Source: Streptomyces clavifer (GTDB lineage: Bacteria; Actinomycetota; Actinomycetes; Streptomycetales; Streptomycetaceae). Taken from it: a DNA stretch of 64,000 nucleotides. Of the stretch, positions 27,594 through 37,394 are shown one piece after another. Below the pieces are notes generated by a model. It was given only the letters and a program-made list of their open reading frames with translations. It searched no databases and was not told the origin of the DNA. Position 1 is the first letter of the stretch, and every line of letters starts with the position of its first letter. A program made the translations under genes and the position numbers. The stretch is taken from the NCBI GenBank assembly GCA_014651175.1, contig BMWJ01000004.1, positions 620,001 to 684,000 on the forward strand, in the 5' to 3' direction.

Positions 27594-29359
27594 CCGGAAT
27601 ACGGCTGACCGCCCCCGCCCCCGGCTGGGCCATCGACGCGGACGTCGTCGTGGTCGGCTCCGGCGTGGCCGGTCTCACCACCGCCCTACGCTGTGCCGCG
27701 GCGGGCCTCGCCACCGTCGTCGTCACCAAGGCCCGCCTCGACGACGGCTCCACCCGCTGGGCCCAGGGCGGCATCGCCGCTGCCCTCGGCGACGGCGACA
27801 CCCCCGAGCAGCACCTCGACGACACCCTGGTCGCCGGGGCCGGACTGTGCGACGAGACGGCCGTGCGGACCCTCGTGACCGAAGGCCCCGACGCCGTACG
27901 CCGGCTGATCGACACCGGCGCGCACTTCGACACCACCGACACCGGCGACATCGCCCTGACCAGGGAGGGCGGCCACCACCGCCGCCGCATCGCGCACGCT
28001 GGCGGTGACGCGACCGGTGCCGAGATCTCCCGCGCCCTGGTCGAAGCGGTCCGCTCGGCCGCCCTGCACACCGTCGAGAACGCCCTGGTCCTCGACCTGC
28101 TGACCGACGCCGAAGGCCGTACCGCGGGCGTCAGCCTGCACGTCATGGGTGAGGGCCAGCACGACGGCGTCGGCGCCGTCCACGCCCCCGCGGTGGTCCT
28201 CGCCACCGGCGGCATGGGCCAGGTCTTCTCCGCCACCACCAACCCGCCGGTCTCCACCGGCGACGGGGTGGCACTGGCACTGCGGGCGGGCGCGGAGGTC
28301 TCCGACCTCGAATTCGTCCAGTTCCATCCGACCGTCCTGTTTCTCGGCGCCGACTCCGAGGGCCAGCAGCCGCTGGTCTCGGAAGCGGTACGGGGCGAGG
28401 GCGCCCACCTCGTCGACGCGTCCGGTACGCGCTTCATGGTGGGCCGGCACGAGCTGGCCGAGCTGGCCCCCCGCGACATCGTCGCCAAGGCCATCACCCG
28501 CCAGACACAACTCCAGGGCACCGAGCACATGTATCTCGACGCCCGCCACTTCGGCGCCGAGATGTGGGAGCAGCGCTTCCCGACGATCCTGGCCGCCTGC
28601 CGCTCCCACGGCATCGACCCGGTCACGGAACCCATCCCGGTGGCCCCGGCCGCCCACTACGCGTCGGGCGGCGTACGGACGGACCTCCGGGGCCGTACGA
28701 CCGTCCCCGGCCTGTACGCCTGCGGCGAGGTCGCCTGCACGGGGGTGCACGGCGCGAACCGGCTGGCGTCCAACTCCCTCCTGGAGGGCCTCGTCTTCGC
28801 CGAGCGCATCGCGGCGGACATCGTGGCGGACGGGGCCCGCCCCGGACGGCCGGGGCGGACCGAAGCCGTGACGGCCACCGGCCGGGCGGCCGTACCGCTG
28901 CTCACCGCCGAGTCCCGGACCGAGATCCAGCGGATCATGACCCGGGGCGCCGGAGTCATCCGCTCCGCCGCCAGTCTCGCCGCCGCCGCGGAGGAGCTCG
29001 AGGCCCTGCAGCAGCAGGCAGCGGACGCCGCCGACGCCGAGGCGGACGGCCCCAAGGACGCCGTGCCGGGTGTGGAGGCGTGGGAGGCCACGAATCTGCT
29101 CCTCGTCTCGCGGGTGCTGGTCGCCGCGGCCCGGGAGCGCGAGGAGACCCGCGGCTGCCACTGGCGCGAGGACCGGCCGGACCGGGACGACGCGGAATGG
29201 CGCCGCCACCTCGTCGTCCGGCTCACCCCGGACCGGCGGCCCGTCGTCCACCGGACGGACAGTGCGGCGTTCCCGCCCGTGCGGCCGGGGGATCCAGCAG
29301 ACTCCGCCGTACCCACCAGCCTCCCGAACCACCCCGCCGACGCCCCCGAGGAGCCGTAA
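27590..29359 (+). CDS. nadB: L-aspartate oxidase
   Basis: Flavoenzyme that oxidises aspartate to iminoaspartate, the first step of de novo NAD synthesis. The FAD-binding [16 protein letters not shown] is at the N-terminus; [24 protein letters not shown] and [16 protein letters not shown] are family hallmarks. The length, 589 residues, includes an acidic and charged C-terminal extension. GTG 27590 overlaps the panC stop. nadC follows 2 bp after the nadB stop. The next enzyme, NadA, which makes quinolinate, is not encoded in this window. Confidence 0.95.
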   Translation: MTGIRLTAPAPGWAIDADVVVVGSGVAGLTTALRCAAAGLATVVVTKARLDDGSTRWAQGGIAAALGDGDTPEQHLDDTLVAGAGLCDETAVRTLVTEGPDAVRRLIDTGAHFDTTDTGDIALTREGGHHRRRIAHAGGDATGAEISRALVEAVRSAALHTVENALVLDLLTDAEGRTAGVSLHVMGEGQHDGVGAVHAPAVVLATGGMGQVFSATTNPPVSTGDGVALALRAGAEVSDLEFVQFHPTVLFLGADSEGQQPLVSEAVRGEGAHLVDASGTRFMVGRHELAELAPRDIVAKAITRQTQLQGTEHMYLDARHFGAEMWEQRFPTILAACRSHGIDPVTEPIPVAPAAHYASGGVRTDLRGRTTVPGLYACGEVACTGVHGANRLASNSLLEGLVFAERIAADIVADGARPGRPGRTEAVTATGRAAVPLLTAESRTEIQRIMTRGAGVIRSAASLAAAAEELEALQQQAADAADAEADGPKDAVPGVEAWEATNLLLVSRVLVAAAREREETRGCHWREDRPDRDDAEWRRHLVVRLTPDRRPVVHRTDSAAFPPVRPGDPADSAVPTSLPNHPADAPEEP

Positions 29360-29361
29360 CC

Positions 29362-30411
29362 GTGAGCACGCCCGAAGAGAATCCGCGTCCCACACCCGTG
29401 GACGTACCGCTGATCCAGATCGGCGTGCCCGCCGCGTCCGGGGGCGGCTGCGGCGACGACTGCGGCTGCGGGGACGGCTACGACCCGGACGGCCTGGAGT
29501 GCGGCCTGGACCCCGCGCTGGCCCAGCTGCTGGCCGAGGCCGGTCTGGACCCCGTCCAGGTCGAGGACATCGCCCACGTGGCGATCGAGGAGGACCTCGA
29601 CGGCGGGGTGGACGTCACCACCGTGGCGACCGTCCCGGAGGAGGACGTGGCGACCGGTGACTTCACCGCCCGCGAGGCGGGCGTCGTCGCGGGTCTGCGC
29701 GTGGCCGAGGCCGTCCTGTCGATCGTCTGTACGGACGAGTTCGAGGTCGAGCGCCATGTCGAGGACGGCGACCGTGTCGTGCCCGGCCAGAAGCTGCTCA
29801 CCGTCACCACCCGCACCCGTGACCTGCTCACCGGGGAGCGCAGCGCACTCAACCTGCTCTGCCGGCTCTCCGGGATCGCGACCGCGACGCGGGCCTGGGC
29901 GGACGTCCTCGACGGCACGAAGACCAAGGTCCGCGACACTCGCAAGACGACCCCCGGGCTGCGCGCCCTGGAGAAGTACGCGGTGCGCTGCGGCGGCGGC
30001 GTCAACCACCGCATGTCGCTCGTGGACGCGGCGCTCGTCAAGGACAACCACGTGATCGCGGCGGGCGGCATCGGTGAGGCGTTCAGGCGCGTCAGGGAGG
30101 TCTACCCGGAGCTCCCGATCGAGGTCGAGGCCGACACCCTGGAGCAGGTCCGCGAGGTGCTCGACGCCGGTGCCGACCTGATCCTGCTGGACAACTTCAC
30201 CCCCTCCGGGACCGAGGAGGCGGTCGCCCTCGTCGGCGGCCGTGCGGTGCTGGAGTCCTCGGGACGGCTGACCCTCGACTCGGCCCGCGCCTACGCGGAG
30301 GCCGGGGTCGACTACCTGGCCGTCGGCGCGCTCACGCACTCCTCGCCGATCCTCGACATCGGCCTGGACTTCCGCGACGCCGGGGTGCCGGCCGACGGGA
30401 CCGGCGCCTGA
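29362..30411 (+). CDS. nadC: Nicotinate-nucleotide pyrophosphorylase (quinolinate phosphoribosyltransferase) with Cys-rich N-terminus
   Basis: Converts quinolinate and PRPP to nicotinate mononucleotide. The catalytic region has TRKTTPGLRALEKYAV, GGGVNHRMSLVDAALVKDNH and EVEADTLEQ, all diagnostic. GTG 29362 gives 349 residues, about 60 more than E. coli NadC. The extra N-terminus carries a cysteine cluster, C30-x3-C34-x-C36 and C47, within GGGCGDDCGCGDG. Such spacing could bind zinc or an iron-sulfur cluster, which is not a feature of the canonical enzyme. The stop overlaps coaX (TGATG). Confidence 0.94.
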   Translation: MSTPEENPRPTPVDVPLIQIGVPAASGGGCGDDCGCGDGYDPDGLECGLDPALAQLLAEAGLDPVQVEDIAHVAIEEDLDGGVDVTTVATVPEEDVATGDFTAREAGVVAGLRVAEAVLSIVCTDEFEVERHVEDGDRVVPGQKLLTVTTRTRDLLTGERSALNLLCRLSGIATATRAWADVLDGTKTKVRDTRKTTPGLRALEKYAVRCGGGVNHRMSLVDAALVKDNHVIAAGGIGEAFRRVREVYPELPIEVEADTLEQVREVLDAGADLILLDNFTPSGTEEAVALVGGRAVLESSGRLTLDSARAYAEAGVDYLAVGALTHSSPILDIGLDFRDAGVPADGTGA

Positions 30412-31208
30412 TGCTGCTCACCATCGACGTCGGCAACTCGCACACGGTCCTCGGCCTGTTCGACGGCGAGGAGATCGTCGAGCACTGGCGCATCTCCACC
30501 GACGCCCGCCGCACCGCCGACGAGCTCGCCGTGCTGCTGCAGGGCCTGATGGGCATGCACCCGCTGCTCGGCGTCGAGCTCGGCGACGGCATCGAGGGCA
30601 TCGCGATCTGCTCGACCGTCCCCGCCGTGCTGCACGAGCTCCGCGAGGTCACCCGCCGCTACTACGGCGACGTGCCCGCCATCCTGGTGGAGCCGGGCGT
30701 CAAGACGGGGGTGCCGGTCCTGACCGACAACCCGAAGGAGGTCGGAGCGGACCGCATCATCAACGCGGTCGCCGCCGTCGAGCTCTACGGCGGCCCGGCG
30801 ATCGTCGTCGACCTCGGCACGGCCACCACCTTCGACGCGGTCTCCGCCCGCGGCGAGTACACGGGCGGGGTGATCGCGCCCGGCATAGAGATCTCGGTGG
30901 AGGCGCTCGGGGTGAAGGGCGCCCAGCTCCGCAAGATCGAGCTGGCCCGACCGCGCAGTGTGATCGGCAAGAACACCGTCGAGGCCATGCAGTCCGGCAT
31001 CGTCTACGGCTTCGCGGGCCAGATCGACGGTGTGGTCGAGCGCATGAAGAAGGAGCTGGCTGCCGACCCCGACGAGGTCACCGTGATCGCGACCGGCGGC
31101 CTTGCTCCGATGGTGTTGGGCGAGTCCTCCGTCATCGACGAACACGAGCCCTGGCTGACGCTCATCGGCCTGCGTCTCGTCTACGAGCGCAACATCGCCC
31201 GGATGTAG
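30411..31208 (+). CDS. coaX: Type III pantothenate kinase
   Basis: Phosphorylates pantothenate, the first step from pantothenate to coenzyme A; type III kinases need potassium and are insensitive to CoA feedback. Acetate-kinase/Hsp70-like motifs are LTIDVGNSHTVLG at the N-terminus, ADRIINA, and VVDLGTATTFD. The length of 265 residues is normal. It overlaps nadC by one base. With panC in the same operon, two CoA-pathway steps are co-expressed with two NAD-pathway steps. A strong terminator follows. Confidence 0.95.
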   Translation: MLLTIDVGNSHTVLGLFDGEEIVEHWRISTDARRTADELAVLLQGLMGMHPLLGVELGDGIEGIAICSTVPAVLHELREVTRRYYGDVPAILVEPGVKTGVPVLTDNPKEVGADRIINAVAAVELYGGPAIVVDLGTATTFDAVSARGEYTGGVIAPGIEISVEALGVKGAQLRKIELARPRSVIGKNTVEAMQSGIVYGFAGQIDGVVERMKKELAADPDEVTVIATGGLAPMVLGESSVIDEHEPWLTLIGLRLVYERNIARM

Positions 31209-31236
31209 GGCGCGCCCGCGGTCACCTGCGGGAACG

Positions 31237-31273
31237 GCTCGGCGGCGCGGCGGGGAACGGCGCGCCGCCGAGC
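31237..31273 (+). terminator. Terminator of the panC-nadB-nadC-coaX operon
   Basis: Perfect 13-bp arms GCTCGGCGGCGCG (31237-31249) and CGCGCCGCCGAGC (31261-31273) around an 11-nt loop, 28 bp after the coaX stop. There is no U tract, as is usual in Streptomyces. Confidence 0.65.
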
Positions 31274-31318
31274 GGCCAGTTAAGCGGATTTTGTCCATTT
31301 AGCACGTATTGTCGCGTC

Positions 31319-31939
31319 ATGCCCACGCCCTACGGATCACGAGGCGGCATGGCGTTCGGTGCGGACGAGCTTCGGGTGCTCCGACGTGCCCTCGCCAACG
31401 CCCTCCACCCCACGCCCCTGCCGGAAGATGACGTCCAGGACTGCCTGCGGCTCGCGGGTGCGGTGGACGAGGCGGTGAGCGAGGCCGGCCGGCTGCGCGC
31501 GTTCCTCCTCGCCGATCTCGCCCGCTACCGCGAAGCGCTCCCCGGTTCGCTCCCCGGCTACCTGGAGCTCCTCCAGGACGCCCTCGCCGCCGGCTACGAC
31601 CCTCGCCCCGACGACCTCGCCGCCCTGCGGGCCCTGCGCGCCGGACCGGTGGCCGCGGCCCTCCTGGAGCGCTGCCAGGTGCTGGCGGAGCGTTCGGTGC
31701 GGGCCCGCCTCGCCGGCCGCGCGGTCTCCGTCACCGCACCCGCACAGCGCACCCGGCTGCTGGCCCTGCCGGGCGGTCTGGTCGCGGCCAAGGAGCCCGA
31801 GCGCCCCGCGGCCCCGTCCCGGCCCGCACCGCCGTCCCGTCCGGCGGCCCCGGGTGAGCGTCCGATGCCCAAACCCTCCGAGGTCTTCCCGCCCCGCCGC
31901 CGTCCCGCGCCCCCTCCCGAGGAACGCGCCGCGTCCTGA
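31319..31939 (+). CDS. Conserved hypothetical protein with Pro-rich tail
   Basis: A 206-residue soluble protein, mostly alpha-helical for the first 160 residues (FGADELRVLRRALANAL, LPGYLELLQDALAAGYDP) and Pro/Ala/Arg-rich and probably disordered at the end. I do not recognise a family of known function. The promoter region is unusually AT-rich for this genome (31278-31316). TATTGT (31307-31312) lies 6 nt before the ATG with no Shine-Dalgarno, which indicates a leaderless message. ATG 31349 is a possible internal start. Confidence 0.7.
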   Translation: MPTPYGSRGGMAFGADELRVLRRALANALHPTPLPEDDVQDCLRLAGAVDEAVSEAGRLRAFLLADLARYREALPGSLPGYLELLQDALAAGYDPRPDDLAALRALRAGPVAAALLERCQVLAERSVRARLAGRAVSVTAPAQRTRLLALPGGLVAAKEPERPAAPSRPAPPSRPAAPGERPMPKPSEVFPPRRRPAPPPEERAAS

Positions 31940-32039
31940 GGAACGCGCCGCGCCCTGAGGGTGGCGTGACGGAAGGGCACGGCGCGCCCCACGGGGTGCC
32001 CGGCGGGGAAAGGAATGCCGGGCTCGATATCCTGGCGGC

Positions 32040-32219
32040 ATGGACTACGTATCCGCGCTCGTGCCCCCCGTGGTGATGGCCGTCTTCTTCATCGGTCTCG
32101 TCGTGACGATCATCAAGAGCCAGGGTGGCCCGAACAAGGCCAAGGAGGACGCCGCCGTGGACGCGGCGATCGCCCGCGCCGAATCGACACGGCAGGCCCC
32201 GCGGCCCGACAGCGTCTGA
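32040..32219 (+). CDS. Small single-pass membrane protein of 59 residues
   Basis: Begins MDYVSALVPPVVMAVFFIGL and continues with a hydrophobic helix to about residue 26, then a charged cytoplasmic tail (GGPNKAKEDAAVDAAIARAE) ending in PRPDSV. TATCCT (32028-32033) is 6 nt before the ATG, again a leaderless arrangement. A strong terminator follows immediately. Many Streptomyces carry small membrane proteins of this shape; the function is unknown. Codon third positions are GC-rich throughout, which supports it being real. Confidence 0.7.
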   Translation: MDYVSALVPPVVMAVFFIGLVVTIIKSQGGPNKAKEDAAVDAAIARAESTRQAPRPDSV

Positions 32220-32231
32220 CCGGACCCGCGT

Positions 32232-32274
32232 ACGAAGGGCGCACGGCTCCTCACGAGCTGTGCGCCCTTTTCGT
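32232..32274 (+). terminator. Intrinsic terminator after the small membrane protein gene
   Basis: The arms ACGAAGGGCGCACGGCTC and GAGCTGTGCGCCCTTTTCGT pair almost fully (left from 32232, right 32255-32274) around CTCAC, with a TTTT tract in the right arm. This is one of the few hairpins here with a U run. Confidence 0.75.
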
Positions 32275-32320
32275 ATCCCATAAATGCCCCATTCCAGACA
32301 TCTAGCACTGAGGTGACGCT

Positions 32321-32743
32321 GTGCCGCGCCAATTGGGAGAGCTGGAAGACGCCGTGATGTCTCGCGTCTGGCAATGGAACCGTCCGGTCACCGTGCGCGA
32401 AGTTCTCGAAGACCTTCAGCAGGAGCGGTCCATCGCATACACGACCGTCATGACGGTTATGGACAATCTCCATCAGAAGGGCTGGGTGCGGCGAGAAGTG
32501 GACGGCCGGGCCTATCGATATACGGCGGTCTCCACCCGGGCCGCCTACTCGGCCGCACTGATGAACGAGGCCTGGTCGCGCAGCGACAACCCGGCGGCCG
32601 CTCTGGTCGCCTTCTTCGGCATGATGTCCCCCGAGCAGCGCGAAGCCCTGCAGGATGCGATGCGCATCGTCGCGCCCACCTTCCCCGAGCCGTCCGGTGA
32701 CCGCGCCCCGGCCGATGAAGCGCCGCCGGAGACCGGGCGATAG
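32321..32743 (+). CDS. BlaI/MecI/CopY-family winged-helix regulator
   Basis: A 140-residue repressor-type protein. An N-terminal winged helix (LEDAVMSRVWQWNRPVTVRE, then YTTVMTVMDNLHQKGWVRRE) precedes the dimerisation helices and an acidic C-terminal tail. BlaI and MecI repress beta-lactamase genes and are cleaved by a BlaR1-type membrane protease; no such sensor gene is adjacent here, so the regulator is an orphan of unknown target. GTG 32321 has GAGGTGA 4-5 nt upstream. Confidence 0.88.
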   Translation: MPRQLGELEDAVMSRVWQWNRPVTVREVLEDLQQERSIAYTTVMTVMDNLHQKGWVRREVDGRAYRYTAVSTRAAYSAALMNEAWSRSDNPAAALVAFFGMMSPEQREALQDAMRIVAPTFPEPSGDRAPADEAPPETGR

Positions 32744-32752
32744 CGTCGGGTC

Positions 32753-33334
32753 ATGTCCTCAGAGCTGCCGCAAACCGAGCCGCAAACCGAGCCGCACACG
32801 GATTTTCATACCGACCCGTCGGTAAAAAAGCAGGCCATCACCGTCCGACGGGCCAGGACGAGTGATGTGGCGTCCGTCCGTGCTCTCCTTGACGGGTACG
32901 TCTCCGAAGGCATCCTGCTCGACAAAGCAACAGTGACGCTTTACGAGGACATCCAGGAGTTCTGGGTCGCCGAACGCGACGAGGACGCCCGGGTCATCGG
33001 CTGCGGCGCACTCCATGTGATGTGGGAAGACCTTGCCGAAGTGCGTACTCTCGCCGTCGATCACAGCATCAAGGGCGCAGGAGTGGGGCACCAAGTACTG
33101 GACAAGCTCTTGCAGACCGCACGCTGGCTCGGCGTCCGCCGGGTTTTCTGTCTCACCTTCGAAGTGGACTTCTTCGCGAAGCACGGGTTCACCGAGATCG
33201 GGGAGACGCCCGTCGACGGAGATGTCTACAGCGAGCTGCTGCGTTCCTATGACGAGGGTGTTGCCGAGTTCCTCGGTCTCGAACGAGTGAAGCCGAACAC
33301 CTTGGGCAACAGCCGGATGCTTCTGCACCTGTGA
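32753..33334 (+). CDS. argA: Amino-acid N-acetyltransferase (GNAT), probable short-type glutamate acetyltransferase
   Basis: A 193-residue GNAT protein resembling the stand-alone actinobacterial ArgA that makes N-acetylglutamate for arginine synthesis. Acetyl-CoA contacts are suggested by VRTLAVDHSIKGAGVGHQVLD; FFAKHGFTEIGE follows in the C-terminal half. The N-terminus has a short repeat, QTEPQTEPHTD. TAGCGT (32741-32746), whose first bases are the stop codon of the BlaI-type gene, lies 6 nt before the ATG, so the promoter overlaps the upstream gene's end. The substrate assignment is by resemblance only. Confidence 0.75.
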   Translation: MSSELPQTEPQTEPHTDFHTDPSVKKQAITVRRARTSDVASVRALLDGYVSEGILLDKATVTLYEDIQEFWVAERDEDARVIGCGALHVMWEDLAEVRTLAVDHSIKGAGVGHQVLDKLLQTARWLGVRRVFCLTFEVDFFAKHGFTEIGETPVDGDVYSELLRSYDEGVAEFLGLERVKPNTLGNSRMLLHL

Positions 33335-33477
33335 ACGGGGAAGAAGCCCGATCCCTATGTCCGAATCGCGCATGTTTCCCGCGTTCTTGCACTCCTCGGG
33401 CTCTCCCAGGGGTTTGTGTTTTCCCCGGAAAAGCGGTTTCCTTTCCGCGTACTGCATTTTCGATGAAAGGAAATCCG

Positions 33478-33813
33478 GTGGCACAGAAGGTTCAGGTCCT
33501 TCTTGTTGACGACCTCGACGGTGGCGAGGCGGACGAGACAGTGACGTTCGCTCTTGATGGCAAGACCTACGAGATCGACCTCACGACGACGAACGCGGAC
33601 AAGCTCCGTAGTCTTCTTGAGCCGTACGCCAAGAGCGGCCGCCGCACCGGTGGCCGCGCCGCGACCGGTCGTGGCAAGGGCCGCGCCGTCGCCGGTGGCA
33701 ACAAGGACACTGCGGAGATCCGTAAGTGGGCGCGCGAGAACGGCCACAATGTGAATGACCGCGGCCGCGTTCCGGCCGAGATCCGTGAGGCTTACGAGAA
33801 GGCCAACGGCTGA
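33478..33813 (+). CDS. lsr2: Lsr2 nucleoid-associated protein
   Basis: Actinobacterial H-NS analogue that bridges DNA and silences AT-rich, often horizontally acquired genes. The N-terminal dimerisation domain (AQKVQVLLVDDLDGGEADETV) and the C-terminal DNA-binding domain with the AT-groove hook RGR (in NDRGRVP) are intact, joined by a Gly/Arg-rich linker. GTG 33478 gives 111 residues with AAAGGAAA 5-7 nt upstream. The upstream region (33335-33477) is relatively AT-rich. Its last 22 bases overlap the convergent gene downstream. Confidence 0.95.
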   Translation: MAQKVQVLLVDDLDGGEADETVTFALDGKTYEIDLTTTNADKLRSLLEPYAKSGRRTGGRAATGRGKGRAVAGGNKDTAEIRKWARENGHNVNDRGRVPAEIREAYEKANG

Positions 33814-34376
33814 TCTGTCGGCCGATCGGCCGACAGGTGCGTCCGGGCATGCGTCAGTCGGGCCCGGTGGCATTCCGTCGCCGCCGCGTCCACGAGTCGT
33901 ACGAGATCGGGAGCACCCCCACCCCTGCTCCCGAGGCCGGCCAGGGCCGGGAGCAGACGCTCCACCTCCTGGTGAGGTTCGGGGGGCCGCAGCCAGAGTG
34001 CGGCCCCCGGTGTCCTTTCCGTCCCGCCGGGCGGTACCGGGGCCGCGATGTGCCCGCCCACCCCGATCGCGTTCAGGTCGAGTGCGATTCCGCCCCACTC
34101 CAGCCAGTCGAGCAGCCCCGGCAGCTCGTCGGCGCTTCCCGCGGCCACCAGCAGCCGCATCCGCTGCCCCGCCAGTGCCACGGGGCCGGTGCGTCCGACC
34201 CGGCGCAGCACGGCATGACCCGCCGCCGCGGGCAGCTCCAGCACGTCGAAGCGCAGCCCCGTCAGCAGTCGTACGGGAGAGTCCCCCGCCGTGGCCCAGC
34301 CGAGTACGCGGACGTACCACTGCGCCCGGTCGTCGGATTCCGGAGCCGTACGGGGAGGCGGGACGAGGGGAACCAT
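33792..34376 (-). CDS. Conserved hypothetical protein convergent with lsr2
   Basis: A 194-residue protein, beta-rich (DSPVRLLTGLRFDVLELP, GPVALAGQRMRLLVAAGS) and ending in WLRPPEPHQEVERLLPALA. It somewhat resembles the N-terminal part of bifunctional primase/polymerase-like proteins, but I see no catalytic motif. It is conserved beside lsr2 and clpC in Streptomyces as far as I remember. Its 3' end overlaps lsr2 by 22 bp on the opposite strand, and its last codons contain a perfect palindrome. Confidence 0.7.
   Translation of the reverse strand: MVPLVPPPRTAPESDDRAQWYVRVLGWATAGDSPVRLLTGLRFDVLELPAAAGHAVLRRVGRTGPVALAGQRMRLLVAAGSADELPGLLDWLEWGGIALDLNAIGVGGHIAAPVPPGGTERTPGAALWLRPPEPHQEVERLLPALAGLGSRGGGAPDLVRLVDAAATECHRARLTHARTHLSADRPTDQPLAFS
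33815..33836. terminator. Perfect 22-bp palindrome at the lsr2 3' end
   Basis: CTGTCGGCCGA followed by its exact reverse complement, starting 2 bp after the lsr2 stop and lying inside the coding sequence of the convergent gene. It can form a stable hairpin on either strand and is a probable terminator for lsr2. With no spacer it could also be a protein-binding palindrome. Confidence 0.5.
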
Positions 34377-34804
34377 GACCGATGAACCGCCGGACCGGGC
34401 CCGGGGTTACGCTCCGTCGTCGATCGATGGCCCAGTGTGTCCATTCCGGGGGCGCGCGGAGGTACTGGACAGCACGAAGTTGTTCGCCCGTAGCGGAGGA
34501 AACGGGGGTGCGCCGCATGGACTGTCAGTGAGTGCGGGTAAGACATCCCTAGTGGGAAGGGGCGACACGCGGGCAAAAACGTCTCACGTTCGCCATCGGC
34601 GTACTGGCGAAAGGGCTATCTGCCTGGCCTGCGGGAACATCGTCTCGCACCATCGGGTTGGAGCAGTTGTCGGCGTTCGGGGCAGGAGGCCTTCGCGGGT
34701 GTCGGCAGTTGAAATGAGCGGTCCCCGCCTGCGGGACTAAGCTGCGGAAGGACAGGGAGGGGACCGACCCCTTACTGCCTGACCGCTCTGAGGAGCGATT
34801 AACG
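34377..34804 (+). promoter_or_regulatory. clpC upstream region
   Basis: 428 bp between the divergent hypothetical gene and clpC with no credible coding sequence (an open frame through 34740 has atypical composition). It contains a ClgR-like site at 34587-34604 and a GAGGAG ribosome binding site (34790-34795) for clpC. I do not see the inverted repeat expected for HspR or CIRCE-type heat-shock operators. Confidence 0.5.
34587..34604 (+). promoter_or_regulatory. Candidate ClgR operator upstream of clpC
   Basis: ACGTTCGCCATCGGCGTA has the CGC-N5-GCG core (34591-34593 and 34599-34601) flanked by T and TA, close to the ClgR motif known in actinobacteria. ClgR activates clpC and clpP genes in Streptomyces and Corynebacterium. 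It sits about 200 bp before the clpC start. Confidence 0.45.
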
Positions 34805-37333
<2,529 letters not shown>

Positions 37334-37355
37334 GGCGCGTAGCGCCTGAGCGTGT

Positions 37356-37394
37356 GGGGCTGCCCCGGACCGGTCAACGGTCCGGGGCAGCCCC
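37356..37394 (+). terminator. clpC terminator
   Basis: Perfect 17-bp stem (arms 37356-37372 and 37378-37394) with loop GTCAA, followed by ATTTTC. A textbook intrinsic terminator 22 bp after the clpC stop. Confidence 0.9.

Noticed and set aside
32321-32743. Beta-lactam resistance sensor system around the BlaI-type regulator
   Set aside because: No BlaR1/MecR1-like metallopeptidase gene and no beta-lactamase gene lies nearby, so the regulator alone does not support it.
34291-34740. 149-codon frame upstream of clpC
   Set aside because: It overlaps the start of the divergent gene, has atypical composition, and covers the probable clpC promoter and ClgR-like site.
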